Assembly (NCBI GenBank): GCA_963169195.1
Contig: CAUJDN010000035.1
Coordinates: 1-64,000, forward strand
Direction of reading: 5' to 3'
DNA from: Acidobacteriota bacterium
Lineage (GTDB): Bacteria; Acidobacteriota; Vicinamibacteria; Vicinamibacterales; UBA2999
Length of the DNA: 64,000 nucleotides
The translations under genes were made by a program, and so were the position numbers. Shown here one piece after another: positions 1-12,342 of the stretch; position 1 is the stretch's first letter; the number at the start of each line of letters is the position of its first letter. The notes beneath the pieces are model-generated. The model did not search any database. It worked only from the letters and a program-made list of their open reading frames with translations, and was not told where the DNA came from.

Positions 1-1343
1 CCCACCGAGACGCGCACCATCCACCGCCCGTCGAGGACGGCCGGTGTGAGGTAGGCCGCGCCCGAGCGGTTGATGCGATCGCACCAGTCCTGCGTGTGCC
101 TGTCGAGCGCCGCGCCCTGGAGGCCGGGTGGCTCGTGGCGCACGCACACGGTCTGCAGGGGCACGGGCGCCAGCACGCGCCAGTGGGCACGCGCCCGCAC
201 CTCGTCCGCCAGCCAGCGCGCGTTCTCCAGGTCGCGCCGGAGCCGCGCCTGCAGCCCCGAGACGCCCTGCTCGCGAATGAGGAACCACAGCTTCAACGCG
301 CGGAACCGGCGCCCGAGCGGGATGCCCCAGTCGCGATAGTTCTTCACGCGGCCGTCCGCGGCGGACTGCAGGTAGCTGGGATTGGTGGACATCACCCGCA
401 CCAGGTGCTCGGCGTCCTTCACGTAGTACACCGAGCAGTCGAAGGCGGCGCCGAGCCACTTGTGCGGGTTGAGGACGATGGAGTCGGCGGCCTCGATGCC
501 GTCCCACATCCAGCGGCATTCGGGCAGCACCATGGCGGAGCCGGCCATCGCGGCGTCGACGTGCAGCCAGAGGCCGTGGCGGCGCGCGACCGCCGCGATG
601 CCGGCGACGGGATCCAGTGCCGTGGTGGTGGTCGTGCCCGTCGTGGCCACGACGCCACACGGCACCAGGCCCCGCGCCTGGTCCTCGCGGATGGCGGCCT
701 CCAGCGCGTCGGAGCGCATCCCGTAGCTCGCGTCGTGCGGCACGTGCCGGATGTTGTCGCGCCCGAAGCCGGCGAGCAGCGCCGCCTTGTCCACCGAGCT
801 GTGGCTGTGCGCGGAGGCGTAGACGACCAGCGGCGCCGCCTCCGCCTGCAGGCCGCCGTGACTGGCGCCGTGACCGGTGGACCGCTCGCGCGCGCAGATG
901 AGCGCGAGGAGCGTGCAGGTGGAGGCCGTGTCCTGGATCACACCGTCCCAGGCGTCCGACAGGCCGAGCATCTGGCGCAGCCAGCCGGTGGCGACCTCTT
1001 CCACCTCGCTCAGCGCGGGGCTCGACTGCCAGGCCAGGCCGAGCACGCCAAGGCCGGTGCTGACGTAGTCCCCCAGCACGCTGGCCAGCGAGCCGTTGCA
1101 GGGGAAGTACCCGAAGAAGCGCGGGTGCTGCCAGTGCGAGAGCCCGGGCACGATGATGCGGTCGAGGTCGCCGAGGATATCGGTGAAGGGCTCGGGATGC
1201 TCGGGCGGATGGGCCGGCAACTGCGCCTTCACGGCGCCGGGCTCGATCTTCGCCATGACGGGATGCTGCTCGACCCGCTCCCGGTAGTCGGCAATCCAGT
1301 CCACCACGGCGTGGCCGAAGCGGCGAAACTCGTCGGGGGTCAT
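1..1343 (-). CDS. Pyridoxal-dependent (group II / aromatic-L-amino-acid type) decarboxylase, 3' end cut by window edge
   Basis: Minus-strand reading not in ORF track because it is open at the edge: MTPDEFRRFGHAVVDWIADYRERVEQHPV...HPRFFGYFPCNGSLASVLGDYVS...LHVDAAMAGSAMVLPECR...NPHKWLGAAFDCSVYYVKD (PLP lysine motif NPHKW). Confidence 0.93.
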   Translation of the reverse strand, partial: MTPDEFRRFGHAVVDWIADYRERVEQHPVMAKIEPGAVKAQLPAHPPEHPEPFTDILGDLDRIIVPGLSHWQHPRFFGYFPCNGSLASVLGDYVSTGLGVLGLAWQSSPALSEVEEVATGWLRQMLGLSDAWDGVIQDTASTCTLLALICARERSTGHGASHGGLQAEAAPLVVYASAHSHSSVDKAALLAGFGRDNIRHVPHDASYGMRSDALEAAIREDQARGLVPCGVVATTGTTTTTALDPVAGIAAVARRHGLWLHVDAAMAGSAMVLPECRWMWDGIEAADSIVLNPHKWLGAAFDCSVYYVKDAEHLVRVMSTNPSYLQSAADGRVKNYRDWGIPLGRRFRALKLWFLIREQGVSGLQARLRRDLENARWLADEVRARAHWRVLAPVPLQTVCVRHEPPGLQGAALDRHTQDWCDRINRSGAAYLTPAVLDGRWMVRVSV

Positions 1344-1447
1344 TGGGAGATCATACGGGGCCTGGGCGCTTGGGGTCCTGGGGCCATTGCGGCTACGATG
1401 GGCAGCTGCCGGTGCCACTGGCAACCGGCTCAACAGGAGGACGTACT

Positions 1448-2104
1448 GTGAAGCATATGACGTGGGCGGTGGCAGCGGCGCTGGCGCTGGGAGTGGGTGC
1501 GCACGTGGTTGTCGCGCAGGGCGCGGCCCAGGCGCATCCGCAGATGAGCTTCTTCATCACGAGCGCCGGATCGGGCGATGGCGCCAACCTCGGCGGCCTG
1601 GCCGGCGCCGACACCATCTGCCAGAACCTCGCGAAGGCGGTCGGCGCCGGCAACAAGCAGTGGCGCGCCTATCTCAGCACGCAGGGCCCGAATGCGGTGA
1701 ACGCGAAGGACCGCATCGGCTCCGGGCCCTGGTTCAACTCGAAGGGGGTCCAGATCGCGGCTAACGTGGCCGAACTCCATTCCGACAAGAACAACCTGAC
1801 GAAGGAAACGCAGCTCACCGAGAAGGGCACCGTCGTGAACGGCCGCGGCGACACGCCGAACCAGCACGACATCCTGACCGGCTCGAACCTGGATGGCACC
1901 GCCTTCCCGGCCGGTGAGGATCACACCTGCAACAACTGGACGAGCAACAGCACCGGCTCGGCACAGGTGGGCCATCACGATCGCCAGGGCGGCGGGGCCA
2001 ACCCGACCTCCTGGAACAACGCGCACGCGTCGAAGGGCTGCAGCCAGCAGAACCTGATCGCGACGGGCGGCAACGGCTACTTCTACTGCTTCGCGGTGAA
2101 GTAG
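1448..2104 (+). CDS. Secreted DUF1554/lectin-like domain protein
   Basis: AGGAGG then GTG start; signal peptide; ...FFITSAGSGDGANLGGLAGADTICQNLA...WRAYLST...C-terminal NGYFYCFAVK typical of this family. Confidence 0.75.
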   Translation: MKHMTWAVAAALALGVGAHVVVAQGAAQAHPQMSFFITSAGSGDGANLGGLAGADTICQNLAKAVGAGNKQWRAYLSTQGPNAVNAKDRIGSGPWFNSKGVQIAANVAELHSDKNNLTKETQLTEKGTVVNGRGDTPNQHDILTGSNLDGTAFPAGEDHTCNNWTSNSTGSAQVGHHDRQGGGANPTSWNNAHASKGCSQQNLIATGGNGYFYCFAVK

Positions 2105-2174
2105 GGTCTTGAGGTCCTGGGGTCCTGGGGTCTTGGGGTCTTGGGACCTCAAGACTTCAAGACCTCAAGACCTC
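2105..2174. repeat. 8-bp tandem array (GGGTCTTG/GGGTCCTG) with inverted half between convergent genes
   Basis: gggtcttgaggtcctggggtcctggggtcttggggtcttgggacctcaagacttcaagacctcaagacctc; 12-bp inverted repeat GTCTTGAGGTCC (2106-2117)/GGACCTCAAGAC (2144-2155). Confidence 0.9.
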
Positions 2175-2548
2175 CTGATCGCCGTCACCTCTATTTCGAT
2201 CTTCATCCGCGGGTCCGACAACCCGGCCTCGATCATCGTCGCGGCCGGGCGCACCTCGCCAAACAGCCTCCGCAGCACGGGCCAGCACTGCGGGAACTCC
2301 TCCGCCTTCGGCAGGATGTAGTGCACCCGCACGACATCGGCCAGCGATGATCCGGTCTCGGCAAGCGCCGCCTCGATATTCCTGAGCGTCTGCTCCGTCT
2401 GTGCGACCAGGTCGTCGGCGATGGTCATCGTCGTATAGTCGAAGCCCGTCGTGCCCGACACGAAGACCCAGTCGCCCACAACCACGGCGCGGGAATAACC
2501 GATCTCCTGCTCGAAGGTGGAACCGGAAGTGATCAGCTGACGCTTCAT
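2165..2548 (-). CDS. RidA family protein (YjgF/YER057c/UK114)
   Basis: MKRQLITSGSTFEQEIGYSRAVVVGDWVFVSGTTGFD...QTEQTLRNIEAALAETGSSLADVVRVHYIL...RPAATMIEAGLSDPRMKIEIEVTAI. Confidence 0.92.
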   Translation of the reverse strand: MKRQLITSGSTFEQEIGYSRAVVVGDWVFVSGTTGFDYTTMTIADDLVAQTEQTLRNIEAALAETGSSLADVVRVHYILPKAEEFPQCWPVLRRLFGEVRPAATMIEAGLSDPRMKIEIEVTAIRRS

Positions 2549-2549
2549 A

Positions 2550-2645
2550 GGTTCGGGGGTTCGGAGGTTCGGGGGTTCGGAGGTTCTGGGGTTCGGAGGT
2601 TCTGGGGTTCGAAGGTTCGGAGGTTCTCGGGTTCTCGGGTTCTGG
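2550..2645. repeat. 8-bp tandem array, GGTTCGGG/GGTTCGGA/GGTTCTGG, 12 octads
   Basis: Direct reading: ggttcggg ggttcgga ggttcggg ggttcgga ggttctgg ggttcgga ggttctgg ggttcgaa ggttcgga ggttctcg ggttctcg ggttctgg; abuts ridA start codon. Confidence 0.92.
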
Positions 2646-2670
2646 GTCTCGCGCGGTGAGCTTTCGCGGC

Positions 2671-2716
2671 CTCAAGCCCCCAAGACTCCAAGACCTCAAG
2701 ACCCCAAGGTCCTCGC
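2671..2716. repeat. 8-bp array of the GGGTCTTG family (minus-strand G-rich)
   Basis: gcctcaagcccccaagactccaagacctcaagaccccaaggtcctcg, directly 3' of the serine hydrolase stop. Confidence 0.8.
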
Positions 2717-2719
2717 CCC

Positions 2720-3970
2720 CTACGGCACCATCGCCTGGTGCACCAGCGTCTGGAACTTCGACCGGATGTCGGTGGTGTTCGGAATCTGGTTGAGCATCAG
2801 CACCATGACCACGCCGCTCGACGGGTCCACCCTGTAGACCGAGCCATAGGCGCCACCCCAGCCGAACGCGCCCACGGGATCCAGGCCGTTTCCCCCAATC
2901 TGTTCGGTCGTCTCGAACGCGAGGCTCCAGCCGAGGCGCGGGCCGTTGTGCAGCAGGCCCGCCTGATTGTGCGTCATCAACCCGACGGTTCGCGGCGAGA
3001 GCAGGCGCACGCCGCCGAGCGCCCCGCCATTCCTCACCAGCTCGAGGAAGCGGGCGTAGTCGCGCGCCGTCGACACCAGGCCGGCGCCGCCGGCGTAGTT
3101 CCGCCTCGGACCATCGACGTAGTGTCCCTGCCCGGTCGGCCCTTCCGGCGCGCGCTCCAGCGTCCCGCCCGACCCGCTCGCGTACACCGTCACGAGCCGA
3201 TCCTGCTTGTCTCGCGGCAGGAAGAAATGCGTGTCGGTCATGCGGAGCGGGCCGAAGATGCGCGTGCGGAAGAACTCGTCCAGCGAGAGCCCCGACGCGC
3301 GCTCGACGACACAGCCGAGGATGTCGGTGTTGTAGCCGTAGACCCATGCCTCGCCCGGATGCGCGGCGAAGGGCAGGCTCGCGAGCCGCTCCATCGTGTC
3401 GCAGACCGGCTCGTCCTTGTCCGCGGTGTACCAGCCGAAGCCGGCGGCCGGCCCGAGGCCCTTCGCCTTGTAGAGCACCGCCACATCGGCGCCGGTGCCG
3501 TACGAGATGCCCGCGGTGTGCGTCAGCAGGTCGGTGACGGTGATGGCGCGCTTCGCCGGGACGACCTGGACGATGCCACCCTTCGTCTCGGCGACGGTCG
3601 TCGTGGCGTAAGCGGGGATGAAGCGGCTGATCGGGTCGGTGAGGCCGATCTTCCCTTCCTCGACGAGCATCAGCACGGCCACGCTCGTGATGGCCTTCGT
3701 CTGCGACGCGATCCGGAAGATGCTGTCGGGCGTCATCCGGATGCTGCCGGCCTTGTCACGCCATCCGACGGCTCGTTCGTAGACGGGCTTGCCGTCCTCG
3801 AGCACGAGGCCGACCGCCCCGGCGATGCGGTTCTCGTCCACGTATTGCTGCAGCACGGCATCCAGGCGCGACAACCGCGCCTGGTCGACCCGCAGGTTCA
3901 CCGCCTGCCGGGCGGCAGGCCAGGCGGTGACCATGAAGGCCAGGGCAGCGATCAGGGACAACCGGCGCAT
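2720..3970 (-). CDS. Exported serine hydrolase (beta-lactamase class C/penicillin-binding protein-like)
   Basis: Signal peptide MRRLSLIAALAFMVTAWPAA; FRIASQTKAITSVAVLMLVEEGKIGLTDP (SxxK), YGYNTD (YxN-type); AGGAGG upstream of ATG. Confidence 0.9.
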   Translation of the reverse strand: MRRLSLIAALAFMVTAWPAARQAVNLRVDQARLSRLDAVLQQYVDENRIAGAVGLVLEDGKPVYERAVGWRDKAGSIRMTPDSIFRIASQTKAITSVAVLMLVEEGKIGLTDPISRFIPAYATTTVAETKGGIVQVVPAKRAITVTDLLTHTAGISYGTGADVAVLYKAKGLGPAAGFGWYTADKDEPVCDTMERLASLPFAAHPGEAWVYGYNTDILGCVVERASGLSLDEFFRTRIFGPLRMTDTHFFLPRDKQDRLVTVYASGSGGTLERAPEGPTGQGHYVDGPRRNYAGGAGLVSTARDYARFLELVRNGGALGGVRLLSPRTVGLMTHNQAGLLHNGPRLGWSLAFETTEQIGGNGLDPVGAFGWGGAYGSVYRVDPSSGVVMVLMLNQIPNTTDIRSKFQTLVHQAMVP

Positions 3971-4031
3971 GTGGAACCTCCTGTGACGAGTGCGTGTGAC
4001 CCGGTCGGCGAAGCACGGCCCGACGGGCACC

Positions 4032-4991
4032 TCAGCGCGCGAGCGCCGTGGGGTCAATGCCCTTGCCGTGCGTGTAGATGGCCCCGACCGCGCCGACGAC
4101 GGCCGTCTGCCGCGTGAGCCCCACGAGCTGCCGCAGCCGGTAGAGGGCCTCGATGCCGGTGCAATGCGCGCCGAGCAGGTGCCGCACGCCGAACGCCTTC
4201 AACCTGGCAGCCGTCCAGGCCAGTGTTTCATCGCTGGCCGCAAACAGGTGGAACCCGCCGATTGCGGTCACGACGGGCGCGGACCGCACGGCCTTCCGCG
4301 CGTACTCGATGCTGTTGACGATGCCGGCGTGCCCGCACCCGCTGACGAGCACGAGGCCATCGGCCGTGTCGATGACCAGCGAGGTGTCCTCGGGCACGGT
4401 GTCCTCGACGAGCCCGTCGGGCGTCTGCACGCGGCCGCTCACGCTCCAGTTGCGTTCCGGATGCACGCGCGGCACGGGTCCCAGCATCGTCACGCCGGGC
4501 AGGAGCGTGGCCGGTCCCGCGTGCTCGACGAAGGTCCCGCCCATGGCCTCGTACTGCGACTTGAGCGGCAACAGCCCGTTGCCCTCGCGTCCATTGGGAC
4601 CGGGGCGCGGGTAGAAGATGCCCCTCGGCACGTGCACGCGCGAGAGCGCCCTGGGGTCGAGCTTCGCCAGCTCGCGCCGGAGGACCAGCAGCCCACCCGT
4701 GTGATCCGCGTGGTTGTGCGTGATGACGAGGTCCGTGATGGACGACAAGTCCACCTTCAGCTCCGCAGCGTTCGCGAGTACCGTCTCGGCGCGCGCGCCG
4801 GTGTCGATGAGCAACCGCCGGCCGTCCACCTCGAGAACCGCCGCAAAGCCCCACTCCCCGACGCCGGCGTTGGCGTTGCCGACCAGCATGGTGGAGAGCA
4901 CCGTGACCCTGACGTCCGCCGCGGGGGCCGCACGAGCCAGCTCGGGCCCGGACAGGATCAGCAGAACCAGCATCACCGATACGCGCGGCAT
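4032..4991 (-). CDS. Exported MBL-fold metallo-hydrolase
   Basis: MPRVSVMLVLLILSGPELARA...LLIDTGARAETVLANAAELKVDLSSITDLVITHNHADHTGGL (HxHxDH)...VSGCGHAGIVNS. Confidence 0.9.
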   Translation of the reverse strand: MPRVSVMLVLLILSGPELARAAPAADVRVTVLSTMLVGNANAGVGEWGFAAVLEVDGRRLLIDTGARAETVLANAAELKVDLSSITDLVITHNHADHTGGLLVLRRELAKLDPRALSRVHVPRGIFYPRPGPNGREGNGLLPLKSQYEAMGGTFVEHAGPATLLPGVTMLGPVPRVHPERNWSVSGRVQTPDGLVEDTVPEDTSLVIDTADGLVLVSGCGHAGIVNSIEYARKAVRSAPVVTAIGGFHLFAASDETLAWTAARLKAFGVRHLLGAHCTGIEALYRLRQLVGLTRQTAVVGAVGAIYTHGKGIDPTALAR

Positions 4992-5279
4992 GGAGGGCCT
5001 CCAAAGGCTGGCGCGAATTGTCCCACAGAACCACACCCGCGCGCAGCGGGCCGCGTCCAACCGCCACGGAGTCGCATCGAAGGCGCGGAGGCGGGCGCCA
5101 GAACCCGGGGGGCGCCTTCCCATCATCGACTTCCCGCCCAGCCGTGGCCGCGAGACCGCGTCCTCTGCTGCTCGCGATGAGGGCCGCTCGGCCATGGTCG
5201 TCGCCCTCAAACGCCAGCCGACGATCGCCGGGGTGCCAGCACCGGCGACGGGTAGAATCACCGGGTCACGGAGGACCCG

Positions 5280-8651
<3,372 letters not shown>

Positions 8652-8866
8652 GACGGAGGGCGGCGCTGGCGCGCCGTGGGCCTGCGGTGGGGCGGGGCGC
8701 TTCGCGCCGAGAGCGCTGCTCCCGCGCCGTGGGCCCCCGGTTGGGCCTGTGGTGGGCCGCGCGTTCGCGCTGCAGGCCTCGCCGCTGCACAGATCGGCAG
8801 GCGGGCAACGCCCGTGAGACGGTCGAACGGGCTCACGGAAAGGTGTCCACGCCGCAGGAACGGCGC

Positions 8867-9535
8867 CTATGGCGCGAAGCGCCGCCCGCGAGGCCCCTCC
8901 AGCCCGGCCCGGCGGGCCACTTCCAGGAACTCGGCCAGGATCATGGCCGTGGCCCCCCACACCTTCTCACCGTCCACGTCGAAGTAAGGCACCTCCACGG
9001 GCTGTGGGGCCCCGCCGCGCCGGAGAAGGCGCGTCTCGCGCGCGACGGCCGCCGGGTCGGCCAGCCGGCCAAGGGGCGCCTCGAGCAGGCGTGCCACCTC
9101 GCGCTCGGCCGGCCGGAAGGACGGCCGGCGGCCCGCGATGCCCACGATCGGGTGCAGGAGGAAGCCGCTGACGGGCACGTGGAGCGGGGTGAGCGCCCCC
9201 ACGACGTGCACGGCGGATCGGTCCACGCCCACCTCTTCGTCGGCCTCACGGAGCGCGGCCATCTCGAACGACTCTCCGGGGTCCACGGCTCCGCCGGGAA
9301 ACGACACCTGGCCCGTGTGCGTCCGCAACCCGCCGCCGCGCACGGTGAGCGGCACGTGGAGGCCCCCGTCGTCGTGGGGATAGACGAGGACGAGAGCGGC
9401 GGCCGGCCGGAGGCCTTCGGGGATGCGGTAGGGGTCCCAGCCTGCACGGGGGCTCGGCGCGAGGCGCAACTGCGCCTCGAGCCCCGGCAGCGGCGCCTCC
9501 AGGACGCGTCGGAGGAGCGAGGCGACCTCGACCAC
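8867..9535 (-). CDS. NUDIX hydrolase, CoA pyrophosphatase-like
   Basis: Nudix box GGAVDPGESFEMAALREADEEVGV; upstream TGQVSFPGG typical of CoA diphosphatases. Confidence 0.92.
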   Translation of the reverse strand: MVEVASLLRRVLEAPLPGLEAQLRLAPSPRAGWDPYRIPEGLRPAAALVLVYPHDDGGLHVPLTVRGGGLRTHTGQVSFPGGAVDPGESFEMAALREADEEVGVDRSAVHVVGALTPLHVPVSGFLLHPIVGIAGRRPSFRPAEREVARLLEAPLGRLADPAAVARETRLLRRGGAPQPVEVPYFDVDGEKVWGATAMILAEFLEVARRAGLEGPRGRRFAP

Positions 9536-9629
9536 GAATCCAGCCTAGCAGAGCGGCCGACGGCTTTTCGTGCAGGGCGAGGTGGATTCCCTGCCGGATG
9601 CGACCGTGGTGGCCGTAGAATGGGGGGCG

Positions 9630-10472
9630 ATGATGGGTCGTCGCCCCCCCAGCGACGGGGACTCGTCTCGGCCGGCGGCACTTCCACGCTGCTGCGAAGC
9701 CATTGGCGTGCAGCTGGCGGAGTTGCGTGCGGCCCGGAAGGTCTCCGTCGATGATGTCGCGTCGAGGCTAATGCTCTCCCGGGGCCAGGTGCTGGGCCTC
9801 GAGCAGGCGGATGCGTCGTCGTTCTACACCCACGCGTACTTCCTGAAGGCGCTGCGCCGATACATGGCTTTCTTCGGCGTGTCCGAGGCGCTGCTGGTCG
9901 ACGAACCGGACGCCGCATTCGGTCTCCGCATGACGCTGGCCGAGATCCGTCCGCGACGTGTGGTCACGATCAACGACGACAGGTCGCATCGATGGCAGCG
10001 GGCGGCCGCCGGCATCGCCGTCGTGGCCCTCGGCATCGGCGCCTACACCTACGTGGGGTTCACCCGCGACGGGGCGGGCCCCGAGACCCTGGCGACCCTC
10101 GAGTCGGCGGAGCCCATTCCCGCGCAGCCCGTCGTCGTGACGGCCAGCACGCCACCGGTCGTGCGTGCGCAGCCCGCGGCGGCGGTGCTCGACCAGCCGC
10201 GCGACGAGTCCACGGTGCGTGTCACCGTCGGCAAGTCCACCTGGATCTTCGTTCGCTACCCGGACAACCGTGTCGTCGAACGGCGGCTCGGGGCGGGTGA
10301 AGAACTGGAAGTGGGGCCGCTGCCGGTGTACCTGGCCGTCGGCAGGGCTGACTCGGTGGAGGTTCGTGTCGAGGATCGGCCCGTCGCGCTCGAGCCCTAC
10401 ATCCGGGACGGACAGATCCGTATCACGCGACCCGAACTGGCCCGCCTGGCACCGAACAGGCTGCCGCAGTGA
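9630..10472 (+). CDS. RodZ-like helix-turn-helix membrane protein with C-terminal DUF4115-like domain
   Basis: GVQLAELRAARKVSVDDVASRLMLSRGQVLGLEQADASSFYTHAYFLKALRRYMAFFGV; TM WQRAAAGIAVVALGIGAYTYVGF; C-term VTVGKSTWIFVRYPDNRVVERRLGAGEELEV. Confidence 0.75.
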   Translation: MMGRRPPSDGDSSRPAALPRCCEAIGVQLAELRAARKVSVDDVASRLMLSRGQVLGLEQADASSFYTHAYFLKALRRYMAFFGVSEALLVDEPDAAFGLRMTLAEIRPRRVVTINDDRSHRWQRAAAGIAVVALGIGAYTYVGFTRDGAGPETLATLESAEPIPAQPVVVTASTPPVVRAQPAAAVLDQPRDESTVRVTVGKSTWIFVRYPDNRVVERRLGAGEELEVGPLPVYLAVGRADSVEVRVEDRPVALEPYIRDGQIRITRPELARLAPNRLPQ

Positions 10473-10509
10473 GCGGGCGAGAGGCAGAGGCACGAGCCGG
10501 ACATCAAGG

Positions 10510-12237
10510 ATGAGAAGCGAGATGACGATGCGATTGAACCCGATATTCGTGTGCACCGCGATGGCGCTCCTGGCCGGCTGCAGCAGCCAGCCACAGGTGG
10601 AGCCCGCCAGCCTCGTGCTCCGCAACGGCAACATCGTGACGGTGGAGGCGAGCCAGCCGAAGGTGCAGGCCCTGGCCGTACGCGAGGATCGTATCGTCGC
10701 TCTCGGCACGAACGAGGAGATCCAGCCGTACGTGGGGCCGGAGACGAACGTCATCGATCTGGCGGGCCAGACCGCCGTGCCCGGCTTCATCGAGTCGCAC
10801 GGGCACTTCATGGGCCTCGGGCAGTCGCGCATGGTGCTCGACCTGATGGACGTCAAGAGCTTCGACGACATCGTCCAGCTGGTGGCCGAGGCGGCGAAAA
10901 CCGCGACGCCGGGCCAGTGGATCCAGGGGCGCGGGTGGCACCAGGAGAAGTGGACATCGGTGCCCTCGCCCAATGTCGAGGGCTTCCCTGTTCACGACGC
11001 GCTCAGCAAGGTGTCGCCGGACAACCCGGTGATCCTCGAGCACGCGAGCGGCCACGCGACGTTCGCGAACGCGAAGGCCATGGAGCTGGCCGGCGTCACG
11101 GCCCGCACGCCGAGTCCCCCGGGCGGCGACATCCTGAAGGATCGGGCCGGACGGCCCATCGGGGTGTTCCGCGAAACCGCATCCGGCCTCATCGACAAGG
11201 CGCTCGATGCCTGGCAGGCGGCCAAGACCCCCGAGGAGCGCGCGGCCGACGCGCGGCGCATGATCGAACGCGCCACCGAGGAGGCCTTCTCGAAGGGCGT
11301 CACCAGCTTCCAGGACGCCGGATCGAACCTCGACACGGTGGCGCTCTTCAAGCAGGTCGCAAGCGAGGGGAAGCTGGGCATCCGCCTGTGGGTCATGGTG
11401 CGCGACACCAACGAGCGGCTGCGGGAGCGGCTGGCACAGGAGAAGGTGGTCGGCATGGCCGAGGACCACCTGACGGTGGCGGCCATCAAGGTCACCGCCG
11501 ACGGCGCGCTCGGCTCGCGGGGCGCGTGGCTGCTGGAGCCGTACGCCGACTCGCCGGGGAGCACGGGCCTCAACACCGTGCCGATGGCCAGCATCGAGGA
11601 GACGGCGAAGATCGCGGCAGAGACCGGCACGCAGCTCTGCATCCACGCCATCGGTGACCGCGCCAACCGCGAGGTGCTGGACGTCTACGAGGCGACGTTC
11701 AAGGCCAATCCGGACAAGAAGGACCTGCGGTGGCGCATCGAGCACGCGCAGCACCTGAGTGCGGCCGACATCCCGCGCTTCGGCCAGCTCGGCGTCATCG
11801 CCGCCATGCAGGGCATCCACTGCACGTCCGACGCGCCCTATGTGACGGCGCGCCTGGGCGCCCCGCGTGCCGAAGAAGGCGCCTACGTGTGGCAGAAGCT
11901 GATGAAGTCCGGCGCCATCATCGCCAACGGCACCGACACGCCGGTCGAGCGCGTGGACCCGATCGCCAGCTACTACGCCAGCGTGACGCGGAAGGCCGCC
12001 GACGGCACCGTGTTCTACGGCGACCAGAAGATGTCGCGCGAGGAGGCGCTCAAGTCGTACACCTGGAACGCGGCGTACGCCGCGAAGGAAGAGGCGCTGA
12101 AGGGCTCGCTGGCCGTGGGCAAGCTTGCCGACATCGCCGTGCTCTCGAAGGACATCCTCACGGTGCCCGACGACGAGCTTCCCACCACGAAGGTGACCCG
12201 CACGATCGTGGGCGGGAAGGTGGTGTACGCACAGTAG
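10510..12237 (+). CDS. Amidohydrolase family lipoprotein (YtcJ-like)
   Basis: Lipobox AMALLAGCSS; LVLRNGNIVTVEASQPKVQALAVREDRIVALG...AVPGFIESHGHFMGLG...LAVGKLADIAVLSKDI. Confidence 0.92.
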   Translation: MRSEMTMRLNPIFVCTAMALLAGCSSQPQVEPASLVLRNGNIVTVEASQPKVQALAVREDRIVALGTNEEIQPYVGPETNVIDLAGQTAVPGFIESHGHFMGLGQSRMVLDLMDVKSFDDIVQLVAEAAKTATPGQWIQGRGWHQEKWTSVPSPNVEGFPVHDALSKVSPDNPVILEHASGHATFANAKAMELAGVTARTPSPPGGDILKDRAGRPIGVFRETASGLIDKALDAWQAAKTPEERAADARRMIERATEEAFSKGVTSFQDAGSNLDTVALFKQVASEGKLGIRLWVMVRDTNERLRERLAQEKVVGMAEDHLTVAAIKVTADGALGSRGAWLLEPYADSPGSTGLNTVPMASIEETAKIAAETGTQLCIHAIGDRANREVLDVYEATFKANPDKKDLRWRIEHAQHLSAADIPRFGQLGVIAAMQGIHCTSDAPYVTARLGAPRAEEGAYVWQKLMKSGAIIANGTDTPVERVDPIASYYASVTRKAADGTVFYGDQKMSREEALKSYTWNAAYAAKEEALKGSLAVGKLADIAVLSKDILTVPDDELPTTKVTRTIVGGKVVYAQ

Positions 12238-12342
12238 GTTCGAAGCACAGTAGGTTCGAAGCACGGGGGTTCGAAGCACAGTAGGTTCGAAGCACGGGGG
12301 TTCGAAGCACGGGGGTTCGAAGCACGGGGGTTCGAAGCACGA
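12231..12342. repeat. 15/16-bp tandem array, units TTCGAAGCACGGGGG and TTCGAAGCACAGTAGG
   Basis: Units fill the gap from the TAG stop (12235-12237) to the ATG start (12342) of neighbouring genes. Confidence 0.95.

Noticed and set aside
96-1451. 451-aa plus-strand ORF
   Set aside because: Antisense of the PLP decarboxylase; low-complexity Arg/His/Val-rich translation typical of a GC-rich opposite frame.
2157-3347. ENPRTSEPSNPRTSEPQNLRTPEP repeat protein
   Set aside because: Translation of the GGTTC octad array; the same artefact appears at 56386-57325.
8652-8866. GC-rich imperfect repeats (GCGCCGTGGGCC...) after the amidohydrolase
   Set aside because: Only loosely repetitive; no clean unit or structure that I can defend.
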